The notes under the pieces are model-generated. The model had not been told where the DNA came from. It was given only the letters and a program-made list of their open reading frames with translations, and made no database searches. The translations under genes and the position numbers were made by a program. From Theodoxus fluviatilis (taxonomy: Eukaryota; Mollusca; Gastropoda; Cycloneritida; Neritidae), in NCBI GenBank assembly GCA_034096865.1, contig JAWQFJ010006111.1, positions 25,001 through 52,500 of the forward strand: 27,500 nucleotides of DNA, in the 5' to 3' direction. This document shows, piece by piece, positions 17,738 through 25,977 of this stretch. Numbering within the stretch: position 1 is the first letter of the stretch; every line of letters starts with the position of its first letter.

Positions 17738-18314
17738 CTTTGGCTTACTCTTCGTTCATGTTCGCCCCGAAATTCGTGAAAGAGACTCAGTGTTTTTAGA
17801 GCGGTTTTCAATTCTGCATCGACACCATTGGGCGTAATTCAGTATCTGCATCAATCTATGTTAAGTGATGAAACGCCATTTGGAACTGTTGGTGAAGATG
17901 TGCCGAAGATGCCAACTTTCTTCTGAAAACATACATATTGCATGACTAAGAAAATAAACAATGAGGTGTCAGATTCCACCCTCGTCTTAATTGGCACCAC
18001 TGACAACAACATCAACGGCAAATATGACCAACATGTTTTACGAGTGCAGACAAACAGAAAGACAGAAAGACAAAATGATATGTTGAGGTTTATCACTGTT
18101 CAATGTTTGCTAAACCAGGTGTCAATATGCGTTCTAACGCAGAAAGTGTGTGTGTGTGCGTGCGTGAGTGCGTGCGTGCGTGTGTGTGCGCGTACGTATA
18201 ATTTGTATCTGCGTATGAGAGTAGATGTGTACCCTCGTATGTTTCTCTGGTACATACGTGTGTCTAATGATTGGACAATAACTTTTTACAACATTTAAAT
18301 AATGACGACTGCAG
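17738..18314. other. Unique spacer with a short TG/CG tract
   Basis: No gene recognised. A 118-codon + frame at 17942-18298 begins at an ATG (MTKKINNEVSDSTLVLIGTT) and looks protein-like for about 50 codons before running through TG/CG simple repeat (about 18146-18192). No splice signal clearly bounds it. It could be upstream material of the candidate exons at 18315 and 18550, but I cannot show a link. Confidence 0.35.
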
Positions 18315-18391
18315 GTTGATGAGCGTTTTGAGTTTTACAATATTGCTGAAATTATGCCTCAAAGGCAGGTTGACCTGGAGGAATCAACAAG
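18315..18391 (+). CDS. Candidate internal exon 1 of an unrecognised gene
   Basis: A 77-bp segment bounded by CGACTGCAG on the left and ACAAG|GTAATTT on the right, matching acceptor and donor consensus, although the pyrimidine tract is weak. In frame 0 it reads VDERFEFYNIAEIMPQRQ then VDLEEST, ending with two bases (AG). The next candidate exon (18550) begins with a single base that completes the codon as AGG, so the phases agree. The intervening intron would be 158 bp. A second frame is also open, so openness alone is not strong evidence. Confidence 0.3.
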
Positions 18392-18549
18392 GTAATTTGC
18401 TATGAACTTTCAACATTACACCTTTGAACATCCCGGTGAAGCGGGATCATGGCTGTAAACCTCAAGAATGAAGTACGGTAAAATGTTTAGTTGCTTTCGT
18501 AATCACTTTCGTAGCATACTCTCTGAATCAATGGCCCTCGGCCTTGCAG

Positions 18550-18617
18550 GACGTCGAGGTACTTTGAGTTCAAAGGTCATGCCACTTGTTCCAGTACTGG
18601 CTGGAGCGATGAGCAAG
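18550..18617 (+). CDS. Candidate internal exon 2 of an unrecognised gene
   Basis: A 68-bp segment preceded by CTCGGCCTTGCAG and followed by GAGCAAG|GTGAGATG, both good splice consensus. In the frame that continues from the candidate exon at 18315 it reads TSRYFEFKGHATC then SSTGWSDEQ and ends in phase 1. The following intron would be the pyrimidine tract up to CGTCCTGCAG at 19500. A single cysteine, an HATC and a GWSDE could recall a zinc-binding turn, but the pattern is too short to assign. Another frame (GTLSSKVMPLVPVLAGAMSK) is also open. Confidence 0.3.
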
Positions 18618-18633
18618 GTGAGATGTCTCGCAG

Positions 18634-19499
18634 CCCCCTGCCCCTTCCCCCCTCTCCCTTCCCCCCTCTTCCCCTCTTCCCCTCTCATCCTCTCCCCCTC
18701 TCTCCCTCTCATCTTCTTCCCTTCTCCCCCTCTCCCCCTCTCTCCCTCTCCTCCTCTTCTCTTCTCCCCCTCTCCCTCTCCTCTTCTTCCCTTCTCCCCC
18801 TCTCTCCCTCTCCTCCTCTTCCCTTCTCCCCCTCTCCCCCTCTCTCTTTCTCTCCTCCTCTTCCCTTCTCCCCCTCTCCCCCTCTCCTCTTCCCCTCTCC
18901 CCCTCTCCCCCTTTCCTCCTCTTCCCCTCTCCCCCTCTCTCACTCTCCTCCTCTTCCCTTCTCCCCCTCTCTCTTTCTCTCCTCCTCTTCCCTTCTCCCA
19001 CTCTCCCCCTCTCCTCTTCCCCTCGCCCCCTCTCCCCCTTTCCTCCTCTTCCCCTCTCCCCCTCTCTCACTCTCCTCCTATTCCTCTCCCCCTCTTCCTC
19101 TCCTTCTCTTCCCTCTCCCCCTCTCTCCCTCTCCTCCTCTTCCCCTCTCTCCCTCTCCTCCTCTTAACTTCTCCCTCTCTCCTCCTCCTCCTCCTCTCCC
19201 TCTCTCCCTCTCTTTCCCTCCCCCCCCCCCCTCTCTCCCTCTCCTCCTCTTCTCTTGTCCCCCTCTTTTCCTCTCGCCCTCTCCCCCTCTGCTTCTCTTC
19301 CCTTCTTCCCCTCTCCCTCTTCTCCTCTTCCCTTCTCTCCCTCTCCCCTTCTCCCCCTCTCCTCCTCTTCCAATTTTTCCCCCTCTCCCCCTCTCTCCCT
19401 CTCTCCTCTTCCCTTCTCCCCCTCTCCCCCTCTCTCCATCTCTCTTCTTCCCTTTTTCCCCTCTCCCCCAGTCCTCTTCTCCCCCTCTCCCGTCCTGCA
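18634..19499. repeat. 866-bp polypyrimidine tract with a 127-bp duplication
   Basis: Almost pure C/T on the + strand, with only scattered A and G, built from CTCCTCCTCTTCCC and TCTCCCCCTCTC-like words. Higher-order structure is visible: the segment starting CTCTTTCTCTCCTCCTC at 18844 recurs at 18971 (period 127), with the following text (CCCTTTCCTCCTCTTCCCC, CTCTCTCACTCTCC) repeated in register. It ends in TCCCGTCCTGCAG, a very strong 3' splice-site-like context. Frames of 335 and 433 codons rich in Pro, Ser and Leu, and their Arg/Gly/Glu counterparts on the minus strand, are artefacts. A homopurine-homopyrimidine tract of this size can adopt triplex (H-DNA) structures. Confidence 0.96.
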
Positions 19500-19500
19500 G

Positions 19501-19769
19501 GGAGACGACTGCGGTGCAGGTGGGAGTGTGGCGTTGCCAATTCAGGCGGCAAGCCTGTGGCTGTGCGGCGCATGTGTCCAGGATGGCGGAGCTACAAAAA
19601 TATCCCTGCTCTAATCCGCGTGATGGATGAGCGGGAGTCAGGCAGCCCAGGCAGCGGGTCGACGGGTGCAGCTTACCTGGCCAGACAGATTTATGGCCAC
19701 CCCTGCCCAAATCTTGCTTTTCCAAAACCTGTCGCCGCGCGGCGCTGCTGGCGACGCCCGAGGACGTGA
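19501..19769 (+). CDS. GC-rich candidate last exon (unrecognised)
   Basis: Directly after the TCCTGCAG acceptor-like end of the pyrimidine tract. In the phase that follows the candidate exon at 18550 it reads GRRLRCRWECGVANSGGKPV and stays open to a TGA at 19767-19769 (about 89 codons, with five cysteines). Codons are GC- and CpG-rich, unlike the flanks. Composition is arginine-heavy towards the end, which is common in non-coding GC-rich DNA. The two other + frames have stops earlier. A minus-strand reading competes (see 19675-19865), so coding on this strand is uncertain. Confidence 0.2.
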
Positions 19770-19865
19770 GGCCCCTGCCCGTCCGACCCGCCTTTGAAGC
19801 GGTGCGCCCCGTGATGAATTGGCCCGTAATCTGCCTTTAATTTCATATTTCACCTCCGACGCCAT
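19675..19865 (-). CDS. Alternative minus-strand first exon candidate
   Basis: On the minus strand an ATG in the context ACGATGGCG (19863-19865) opens a frame beginning MASEVKYEIKGRLRANSS and ending AGVAINLSGQ. It abuts a perfect donor CAG|GTAAGC (minus-strand sequence at about 19670-19677). The segment is CpG-rich, as a promoter-proximal first exon might be. It overlaps the + strand candidate at 19501-19769; at most one is likely real. The arginine/proline-rich middle may simply reflect GC content. No domain recognised. Confidence 0.22.
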
Positions 19866-20320
19866 CGTTTCCTTCCGACGGCACCCGTCACAGACGCAGG
19901 AAGGAAAAGCACAACTTTGGCCGTGATGTATTTCACCAGAAGAATGCGTGTGATCTGTGACGATGCATCAACTCTGACAATTAGTTCTTTTAAAACTGTA
20001 GACGGTGTATTGGTTTGAAGTCTCAGTGTCTGTGTCATTAGTGACACGGCATTCTTGCACAAGTTTAACGGATGAAACGCAAAGCTTGAAAATCGTTCAA
20101 ACTTGTTAACAAATGTGTTCTCCTTCAAACTATTGCAACGAAAAAGATTTCGTTCATTATTAACCAGAGGAAAGACTGCAAGAATGAGTGATATGCGTAC
20201 GAGACACTCATATGACAAACGTATTATATATAAAAAGTGAACACAAAAACAACTCTAATATCAAAAAAAGGGAAATTCAACAGAGTTCTTAAACAATTGA
20301 AGAATAAGGCATTCGATGTA
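19866..20320. other. Unique spacer
   Basis: Holds most of a 122-codon minus frame (19850-20218) that starts on a non-ATG codon and has hydrophobic text near its start (ISLILAVFPLV). There is no domain or splice support. It is one of the longer non-repeat frames in the window but within what chance could give. Confidence 0.35.
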
Positions 20321-20321
20321 T

Positions 20322-20428
20322 AACAGTCGTTGTAGTCGAAATACAAAAGTAGGGAGTCTTGTAGAGATGCGTAGATTACGAGACACTGCAATTACCGGAT
20401 AAGTATGTGTTTCGATACAACGACTGTT
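20322..20428. mobile_element. 107-bp foldback (imperfect palindrome)
   Basis: AACAGTCGTTGTA (20322-20334) is exactly reverse-complementary to 20416-20428. Pairing continues inward as GTCGAAATAC against GTGTTTCGA with one bulge and one mismatch. A second weaker pair (AGTCTTGTA and TACGAGACACT) lies further inside. It could be a tiny foldback transposon or a hairpin RNA precursor. The stem length of about 22 bp is in the range of a microRNA hairpin, but the loop of about 60 nt is large. Confidence 0.6.
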
Positions 20429-21279
20429 TTCATTCTACGCTAAGCAATGGTTGATTAGTCTTAAACCTATAACATAGTTTTTCTACGGAAAAGTGCAATA
20501 GCAATGCTACGGGGAGCAGACCTGTGCCGAGCAGACAGAACGTGGCACGGGGTGGTGTGACGGTATTCTATTCCTTGCCAAAAATGCAGACGCACATTCA
20601 GCAACAATGCGTACAAGTCAACCTAAGAATAAGGCAGTCTGACGTAATGTAGCTCCTCCCACGACCAAAACACTCTGAAATGGCTGAGGATTTACCCCGA
20701 AACTCTGAACTGCGTCCCACTGCTGAGAATTTTACAAAAGAAAATCGATACGCTAGAATGTATACAAAGTTTCATGATACCGTACTTAAAATAATATTTT
20801 GCTCATCAAAGACTGGACTGCAGTTATCCCTAGGACTTTGTTTTTACAGACGTGTATAGGTGCTTATACATTCATCGCAGGAGGACGAAAATCCATCATA
20901 TATACCAAACATTGACACCATGCGAATGCGATATCATTAGGAGATGAAGCATCACTCCTCATGAAATTTTGCCGTCGCGTTTGATAGAACGCTTGCAATA
21001 TTCATAAGCACACACAGCAAAAACACTAAGCAGGGGCGGAAGTTCAGTGGCTGACGATGCCATCACCGTAAATTGATCGCATGGTTAGGAAATACTTGCA
21101 AGCGTCAGGGTTGCGGAGTCAAGACAGAGGGGGAGGCAGCGTGTATTGCTTGACAGTTTCTGGTGCTCTCTCAATAGAAAGCGACGGGAGATGCTGAAAC
21201 AGCTGAAACACCTTCAGGAGAGACAGCTGCACGTGCCCAAGGCGGAGGATATTACCTAACCTTCTTGTGCAGACCACCT
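20429..21279. other. Unique AT-leaning sequence, no gene recognised
   Basis: About 850 bp without a notable frame or repeat. A CAGGGGCGGA word at about 21034 resembles a hAT terminal repeat, but no partner end was found. An E-box CACGTG is at about 21230. Confidence 0.5.
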
Positions 21280-21327
21280 GTCTTACGAGGTCATAAAAAA
21301 GGTGACGTCACATGCATCTCGTAAGAC
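21280..21327. repeat. Hairpin enclosing a full CRE (TGACGTCA at 21303)
   Basis: GTCTTACGAG (21280-21289) and CTCGTAAGAC (21318-21327) are perfect 10-bp inverted repeats with a 28-bp loop. The loop contains the exact CRE palindrome TGACGTCA (21303-21310). A CRE centred in a larger inverted repeat could be a symmetrical binding site or a small foldback unit. Confidence 0.6.
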
Positions 21328-21673
21328 GCACATCAAAACGCCGATTATGTTTTATTTTGTTTGCCTCGTCATGAAAGAGTGCAAGATCAAGCTTTGACGA
21401 TGCAATGTCATATTTCGTTGTTGTCGATATCTTGCAATCTACAACGTTATAGCATTGGGTAGTCTAAGTTTGATTTTCGACCGCATCAGATTAGCGTCTC
21501 GTGTCAGTTCTGCACTGCGAGTAATATGATTAGAACGCAGCGAAAAAGTTTCCAGTTTTTAAAAAGGGTTCTCTGAGGATTCGGATTGATACTAGATCAC
21601 GTGTCTCCCTCTACAACTCGTAACAGGCGAAAGACAACGGAAGTCGTCACCTGACTTACTCCTGCTCCTACCA
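21328..21673. other. Unique spacer
   Basis: About 350 bp in which I see no gene, repeat or RNA. Confidence 0.5.
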
Positions 21674-21745
21674 GAGGCGTGTTTCCCATACTATGGACAT
21701 GCAATGCAAAGCAAACGAAAGCAATTCGGACGCGTGTTTCCCATA
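21674..21745. repeat. Terminal-repeat-like segment A (GAGGCGTGTTTCCC...)
   Basis: Starts GAGGCGTGTTTCCC and continues ATACTATGGACATGCAATGC, then AAAGCAA. GCGTGTTTCCCATA appears again at about 21731-21744. It is the inverted counterpart of 23622-23688 and is similar in direct orientation to 23419-23478. It may be one end of a 2015-bp element (21674-23688) or a separate half-copy of the foldback element at 23419-23688. Confidence 0.65.
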
Positions 21746-22782
21746 TGTAACAGGGTGTAAGCTTCCTTTTTTGTGTACTGTCCTGGACTTACCAAGCTTC
21801 CGTGAAGTATATGTAACTTGACTGTTGCATGTTTTGATTTTGTAGATGTGTTACAGACTGCGTGTATTACCTGTACCATGATAAAGAAACCAGGCACGAA
21901 GTCTGCTGTCACTATATTGTTCTTGGGAAAAATCCAGAGAATGGTATGTAATCCTTTGTTTTCACTCATAGTGTAGATGCATTTCTGAAATGTGTTTGTC
22001 AAAATCTGGTTATTTCGGTGGGATTTGCAATTGATGCTTTGCTATCATGGAATTCGCAATGCTGTGTGTTCATTGCGGGGTATTGTCTTCAATAGAAATA
22101 CCATATGTATCACTGTGTTGCTAGTGATTACGGAGTAACTTGCGATGTTTGTTCATTGCGGAGAAATTTGTAATGCCGTGCGTGCATTGCGGCATGTTGT
22201 CGTGCTTAGCAACGCCACTTTGTGTCACTGTTTGTTTGTGTGCATCTAATTGAAGGGTTAAGACCGCTTTCAGCTTGCACGGTTTGTGTGTCTAGCCATG
22301 TCGATGACATACTTGTTGAAGGATTAAAACTGCTTCAAGTTGTCTTGTCCAACATGCTCTGTTGTGTTGGTTATGCTGCGTTTTGTAATCTGAAATGTTT
22401 AATCTCGTTGCTATCAATCAACTAGTTGAACGGTTAAACCCACTTCTAGAAGATGTGAAGAAATGTAAACTCTCGCTTGTTTTGTGTGATGTTTTGGATT
22501 GTCTTCTAGTTGAATGGTTAAGACTCCTTCTAAATAGCAATAATTAATTTTAATTGTGTGATATTTCGTTGTACACCATGGTTGCATATCGTACCTCCTA
22601 GTAATGCATTTACTCACTAAATTCAAGATTTTGTGTCCATTCTACATTTGTATTTTGTTTCATGATATATTTTGTATACAAGTTGTCACCTCAAACCTCT
22701 AGCACTAATTGTATTGTTCATCGTTAAACTCTTTATAAAGCTTTAATCAAAATTTACAACGACGATGTTGTATGGAAACACC
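21746..22782. other. AT-rich region with diverged short repeats, probable retroelement interior
   Basis: No gene is recognised. Three CATTGCGG words (22072, 22152, about 22190) and four GTTGAA-GGTTAA-CTTC words (starting 22250, 22316, 22426 and 22510) form loose, irregularly spaced repeats. The 22222-22425 and 21691-22002 frames are unremarkable. Since it directly precedes a polypurine tract and LTR-like segment, part of it may be untranslated 3' interior of an LTR retrotransposon. Confidence 0.4.
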
Positions 22783-23418
22783 AGGGGGAGATGTAAAAGT
22801 GTGACAACACTTTGCTGACTTTGCTTTCTGTGCATGAGCCGCTCCTATTTTCCAGTCTGTCACCATGTGGTCAGTTCGGCTGCTCACTCAGAACGGTTTT
22901 TCTTTCATTGTAAACATCCTCTCCAATTTCATCCCCCCACCAGACTCTTGGACACAAATGCCTACTCAAGCCATACCCTCCCATGCGACCCTCGCCTACC
23001 CACGCCTCCTTGCACTTGTATAGTGCGACCACTCTGTTTCTTCTGGACATCTGACCCCTCCCAAGTTCTTGGACAGCAGATGCCCACTCTGGCTTCCCTC
23101 TTCCCACACTTTCCTAGTACCACCCCCCATCCCGCACCCTCTTCTTTCCATGCCACCCCTTTCTCTTGACTCCTCCCTGGAACCCGACGTTTTCCGGTTT
23201 TTATGGAATATATTGAGGTGACCGCTTGTGCTTAGCAGAGTAGAGTAGAGCAGAATAGAGTGCAGACTCCTTCTTGCAGCTACTGAATAAATAGATGAAA
23301 TGGGAACCGACTGACTCCATGTCCCTCTGTGCCTCTGCTGCCCAACACTTGGGAGGCAGGGGAAAAGTTCCCAAACCTGCACCGTAGCCCCGGCAACGTC
23401 AATGTTGGTGTCACTACA
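22783..23418 (+). mobile_element. Ty3/gypsy-like 3' LTR with polypurine tract
   Basis: AGGGGGAGA (22783-22791), a polypurine tract, directly precedes TGTAAAAGTGTGAC, a TG-type LTR start at 22792. The segment of about 627 bp then shows a TATA-like ATGGAATATATTG at about 23203, a GAGTAGAGTAGAGCAG run, and AATAAA at 23286-23291, as expected at the R boundary. It then runs to GTGTCACTACA near 23418, which would be the CA end. No 5' LTR, primer-binding site, gag or pol is visible. No target duplication flanks it, which suits a 3' LTR with truncated interior rather than a solo LTR. The right limit is uncertain because the foldback element follows without a gap. Diverged internal direct repeats (CTTGGACACAAATGCC and CTTGGACAGCAGATGCC) lie at about 22945 and 23070. 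Confidence 0.5.
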
Positions 23419-23688
23419 CATACTATGGATATGCAATGCAAAGCAAACAAAATCAATCCAGAGGGCGTTTCCGGTATAATTTTAAAGTGGTCGCTGTAAG
23501 CATAAAGGAGTCGATATCAAAATCGTAGACAGTGCCTGGTTTTGGAGACATCTTTATTTCAAGAAGTGACTGATTGGGCTTTACGTTTGATTACAGCGAT
23601 ATTTAAAAAAAGGAAATGTTCTTTGAATTGCTTTGCATTGCTTTGGATTGCTTTGGATTGCACATCCTTAGTAAGGGAAACACGCCTC
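23419..23688. mobile_element. Foldback MITE-like element
   Basis: The left end (CTATGGATATGCAATGCAAA at about 23424) is reverse-complementary, with mismatches, to the right end (TTTGCATTGC, GGATTGCACATCC, TTAG up to GGGAAACACGCCTC at 23675-23688). Complementarity continues inside (TTTTAAAGTGGTCGCTGTAA against TTACAGCGATATTTAAAA). It is almost entirely stem, about 270 bp, with no coding capacity. The right end carries three successive GCTTTG(G/C)ATT units. It shares its terminus with segment A at 21674. Confidence 0.65.
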
Positions 23689-23969
23689 CGCTCTAGTAAT
23701 GTTCGTGATCAAGGGCCTTACGCATCCTACAAAGCATGATATGTAATAACACTCCGTGTATTCATTTATTCATTCACGCCAGGGGAGCCAGGCTTGGGAT
23801 CTGCCCACGCGATCTCAGCCTGTCCCTGAGTTTGTGTATTCCTAATCGAAAAAGGCTTATTGCTGCCTTATACTTAAACAAAATTGTTTATACCAAGTGT
23901 TGCCTCGATACGCACAACAAATTCAATCTGATGAATATTGCACCATTGAAATCAGATGTCTTAACTTAG
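23689..23969. other. Spacer with (ATTC)-type words
   Basis: TATTCATTTATTCATTCACG at about 23757-23776 resembles the short-repeat tail of a LINE read in reverse, but no adjoining LINE coding sequence is recognisable. The + frame at 23736-23969 has no assignable domain. Confidence 0.35.
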
Positions 23970-24045
23970 AGAAAACATCAAATGTGTGTCAAATATATAT
24001 AACGATTTAGACTTAGCGTGCAAGGACGACAGGAGGGAACTGTCC
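23970..24045. repeat. Direct repeat pair, copy 1 (second copy 24794-24871)
   Basis: GAAAACATCAAAT, then TGTC and ATATATA, ACGATTTAGACTTAGCG and ACGACAGGAGGGAACTGTCC recur about 824 bp downstream at 24794-24871, with around 80 percent identity by hand alignment and a few indels. The pair could be remnants of a dispersed element or of a segmental duplication. The 102-codon + frame beginning at 23986 runs through it. Confidence 0.75.
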
Positions 24046-24341
24046 AATAAACAACCAGTGAGAAAGGCCGCTCTGCGACTCTCCCGGACTGATAAGCTAC
24101 ATAGTGGGCTGGTCTTAAAACATATACAACATGGACATCTGAGACGAGGGATACATGACAGAATAAAAGAGAGAGAAAAGGTTTCGCACCCTTTCTTCAT
24201 CTCCCCCCGCTTTTTCTTGTACAGCGTCCTCGACGTACTTGACCAAATCTCCCTCCACAAGAAAATGTCAGTGTCCGCACTGATGAAAAAGTAACAACGC
24301 TGAAATACGTACCAGTAATGATAAAAGAAACTCAGTAAAGT
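24046..24341. other. Unique spacer between repeats
   Basis: Contains the rest of the 102-codon + frame (to 24294; text such as RTDKLHSGLVLKHIQHGHLR) and an overlapping 99-codon minus frame. Neither has a recognised domain. The + frame starts inside a repeated segment, so a mobile-element origin is possible. Confidence 0.35.
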
Positions 24342-24528
24342 CCCTGAACATCAAGGAGTAGTAAGGAACTAACAGTGTCACAAAGGGTGGCTTTAGCCCC
24401 AAATCCAATTTTCACTTCATCCAAGATGTGTGTGTGTAAAACCTCTGATATCAAGTATTAGTAAGTAACTCACAATGTCTACAATGAGTGGCTTTAACCG
24501 GCGCTCAAAGAACAGTGTATCCAAGACT
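24342..24528. repeat. Diverged tandem duplication, period about 100 bp
   Basis: Copy 1 (24342-24428) and copy 2 (24441-24528) share ATCAAG-A-TAGTAAG-AACT, CA-TGTC, GTGGCTTTA, and a terminal TCCAAGA at corresponding positions. Identity is roughly 65-70 percent. It lies between the two direct-repeat copies at 23970 and 24794. Confidence 0.6.
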
Positions 24529-24793
24529 CAGTGTTAAAGAAAATCACCACATTCTCAGCAGTGGCAATACAATGAATCCGTGGATGTTACCCGTGTTTTT
24601 CACGTGAAACACGTTTCAGACCGACCTGTGTCTACAATCCGCACTTTTTCTGATTGGACTAGCGTGGAGCCCCCACCCGTGACTTCACAGCCATCGGGTG
24701 TACACCAAGCAAAAAAAAAACCCAGGCATGAACAAAACAATGGAGTAAAAACGGCACTGATTACATGGAGCATGAAAATGTGGAATAATAAAA

Positions 24794-24871
24794 TGAAAAC
24801 ATCAAATTTTTGTCTTATATATAAAACGATTTAGACTTAGCGCCGGAAAGAACGACAGGAGGGAACTGTCC
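24794..24871. repeat. Direct repeat pair, copy 2
   Basis: Partner of 23970-24045 (see there). After the shared GGGAACTGTCC the two copies diverge immediately (AATAAACAACC versus GCGGTCACAC). Confidence 0.75.
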
Positions 24872-25642
24872 GCGGTCACACAACTGAAGCTTTAGGTGGT
24901 ATTTGACCTGAACCACAAGGATCATCCAGTCCCGAGTGAACAAAGAAACTAAAGTACACCAGATATTTGGACAAATGCTACACATACGTAAGGACATCAC
25001 AATCGAGGAGTACAATAAAGTTAACTTCAGCTTAACGCTTTTATTCCGTTATTCTTCATTACAACTACGCGTATGAAAAGAAAAGTAGGCAGCAATCTTC
25101 CATTCATTTACAAAATCAAAATAGCGACTGCAGAAATTGCCTTTTTTTGTTGATCAAATACATTACTTACAATTACAGTGTCCATTCCAATGAAGGGAAT
25201 TGTATCCGTGTGTCTCACAAAATTGTTCATTGTCTCTCAGCATGGAAACGAAAACGGCAGTAATAAAATACGGAAATGTTCATGACAGGAATGAGTCTTG
25301 GAGGCGGGCGTGAGGAGTGCCATGGAAGGCGTTTGCTATCTTCGGGTGAGGCGCTGCGAAGAAAGTCGTGCACTGCAGCGTGGCACTGACCATTTTCCTG
25401 TCGGTGAGGTTGAAGTTGAGGCCTAGTCTTGAAAGTGGCAGAGATGGCGGATGCTTCAAGCTGGAGGAGTCCGATGGCGAAATGGAGGCAATAGTTTTTA
25501 GTCGTTTCCTCCGTGGAAAGAGTCAAGCTCTGATAGTAATTGGGAAAGTTGTATAAACAGCAAGATATCTCATCCTGCCGACGACGCCAAATGTGGTGGA
25601 GAGGGGGGTAAGCACCTATCCATTCATTTATTAATTCTCCTC
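24872..25642. other. Unique sequence, no gene recognised
   Basis: A 151-codon minus frame (25227-25682) and a 62-codon + frame (25368-25556) overlap. The minus frame starts inside the hairpin region at 25643-25669 and has no family signature. Nothing else of note was seen. Confidence 0.35.
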
Positions 25643-25669
25643 GTGGGTCGGGGGTTATAAATGACCCAC
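25643..25669. repeat. Short hairpin next to TTCATTTATTAATTC
   Basis: GTGGGTC (25643-25649) and GACCCAC (25663-25669) form a 7-bp stem with a loop of 13 bases containing TTATAAA. The neighbouring words CATTCATTTATTAATTC (25621) and TTCGAATCG on the minus strand (about 25684-25692, a weak match to a tRNA-type B box) hint at a SINE-like fragment on the minus strand. Too little is conserved to call it. Confidence 0.3.
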
Positions 25670-25742
25670 TGCGTCTCCCCACGCGATTCGAAAGATGCTA
25701 ATGGCCCTATATAGCCTTCAAAGTCTGTTAGACCGTAAAACT

Positions 25743-25772
25743 CCATCCATCTATCCATCCATCCATCCACCA
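25743..25772. repeat. (ATCC)n microsatellite
   Basis: About seven ATCC/ATCT units. A short simple repeat, possibly the tail of a retroposon. Confidence 0.85.
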
Positions 25773-25871
25773 TTCGTTCATTTTTTAATATCTTAGTGGT
25801 GTGGAGTGCACTGATTCACTCTGTCTATTTAATCGTCATATGTTTCTGAAAAATACGTGGTTTGATCTTAG

Positions 25872-25977
25872 AGGGCAGTAACTCCACGCTTGCCAGTGAA
25901 GCAGACGTCATTGAAAAAGAAAACGATTTTCTGGCAGGAAGGTCCAGAGTGCTCAGACTCTAACAGTCAGTCGAAAG
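25872..25977 (+). CDS. Candidate internal exon, unrecognised
   Basis: A 106-bp segment bounded by TTTGATCTTAG and TCGAAAG|GTAATTTT. In frame 0 it reads RAVTPRLPVKQTSLKKKT, then IFWQEGPECSDSNSQSK, ending in phase 1. The text is non-repetitive and resembles an ordinary hydrophilic protein segment. A second frame (GSNSTLASEADVIEKENDFL) is also open until a TAA near the end, so the frame is not settled. The pyrimidine tract is short. No partner exon could be identified. Confidence 0.28.

Noticed and set aside
18468..19769. A 433-codon + frame and Arg/Gly/Glu-rich minus frames
   Set aside because: The core is the polypyrimidine tract (Pro/Ser/Leu). Only the ends, treated separately as exon candidates, might be meaningful.
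22996..23436. A 146-codon minus-strand frame
   Set aside because: It lies within the LTR-like segment, shows no domain and has a Gly/Arg/Glu-rich composition expected from pyrimidine-rich DNA read in reverse.
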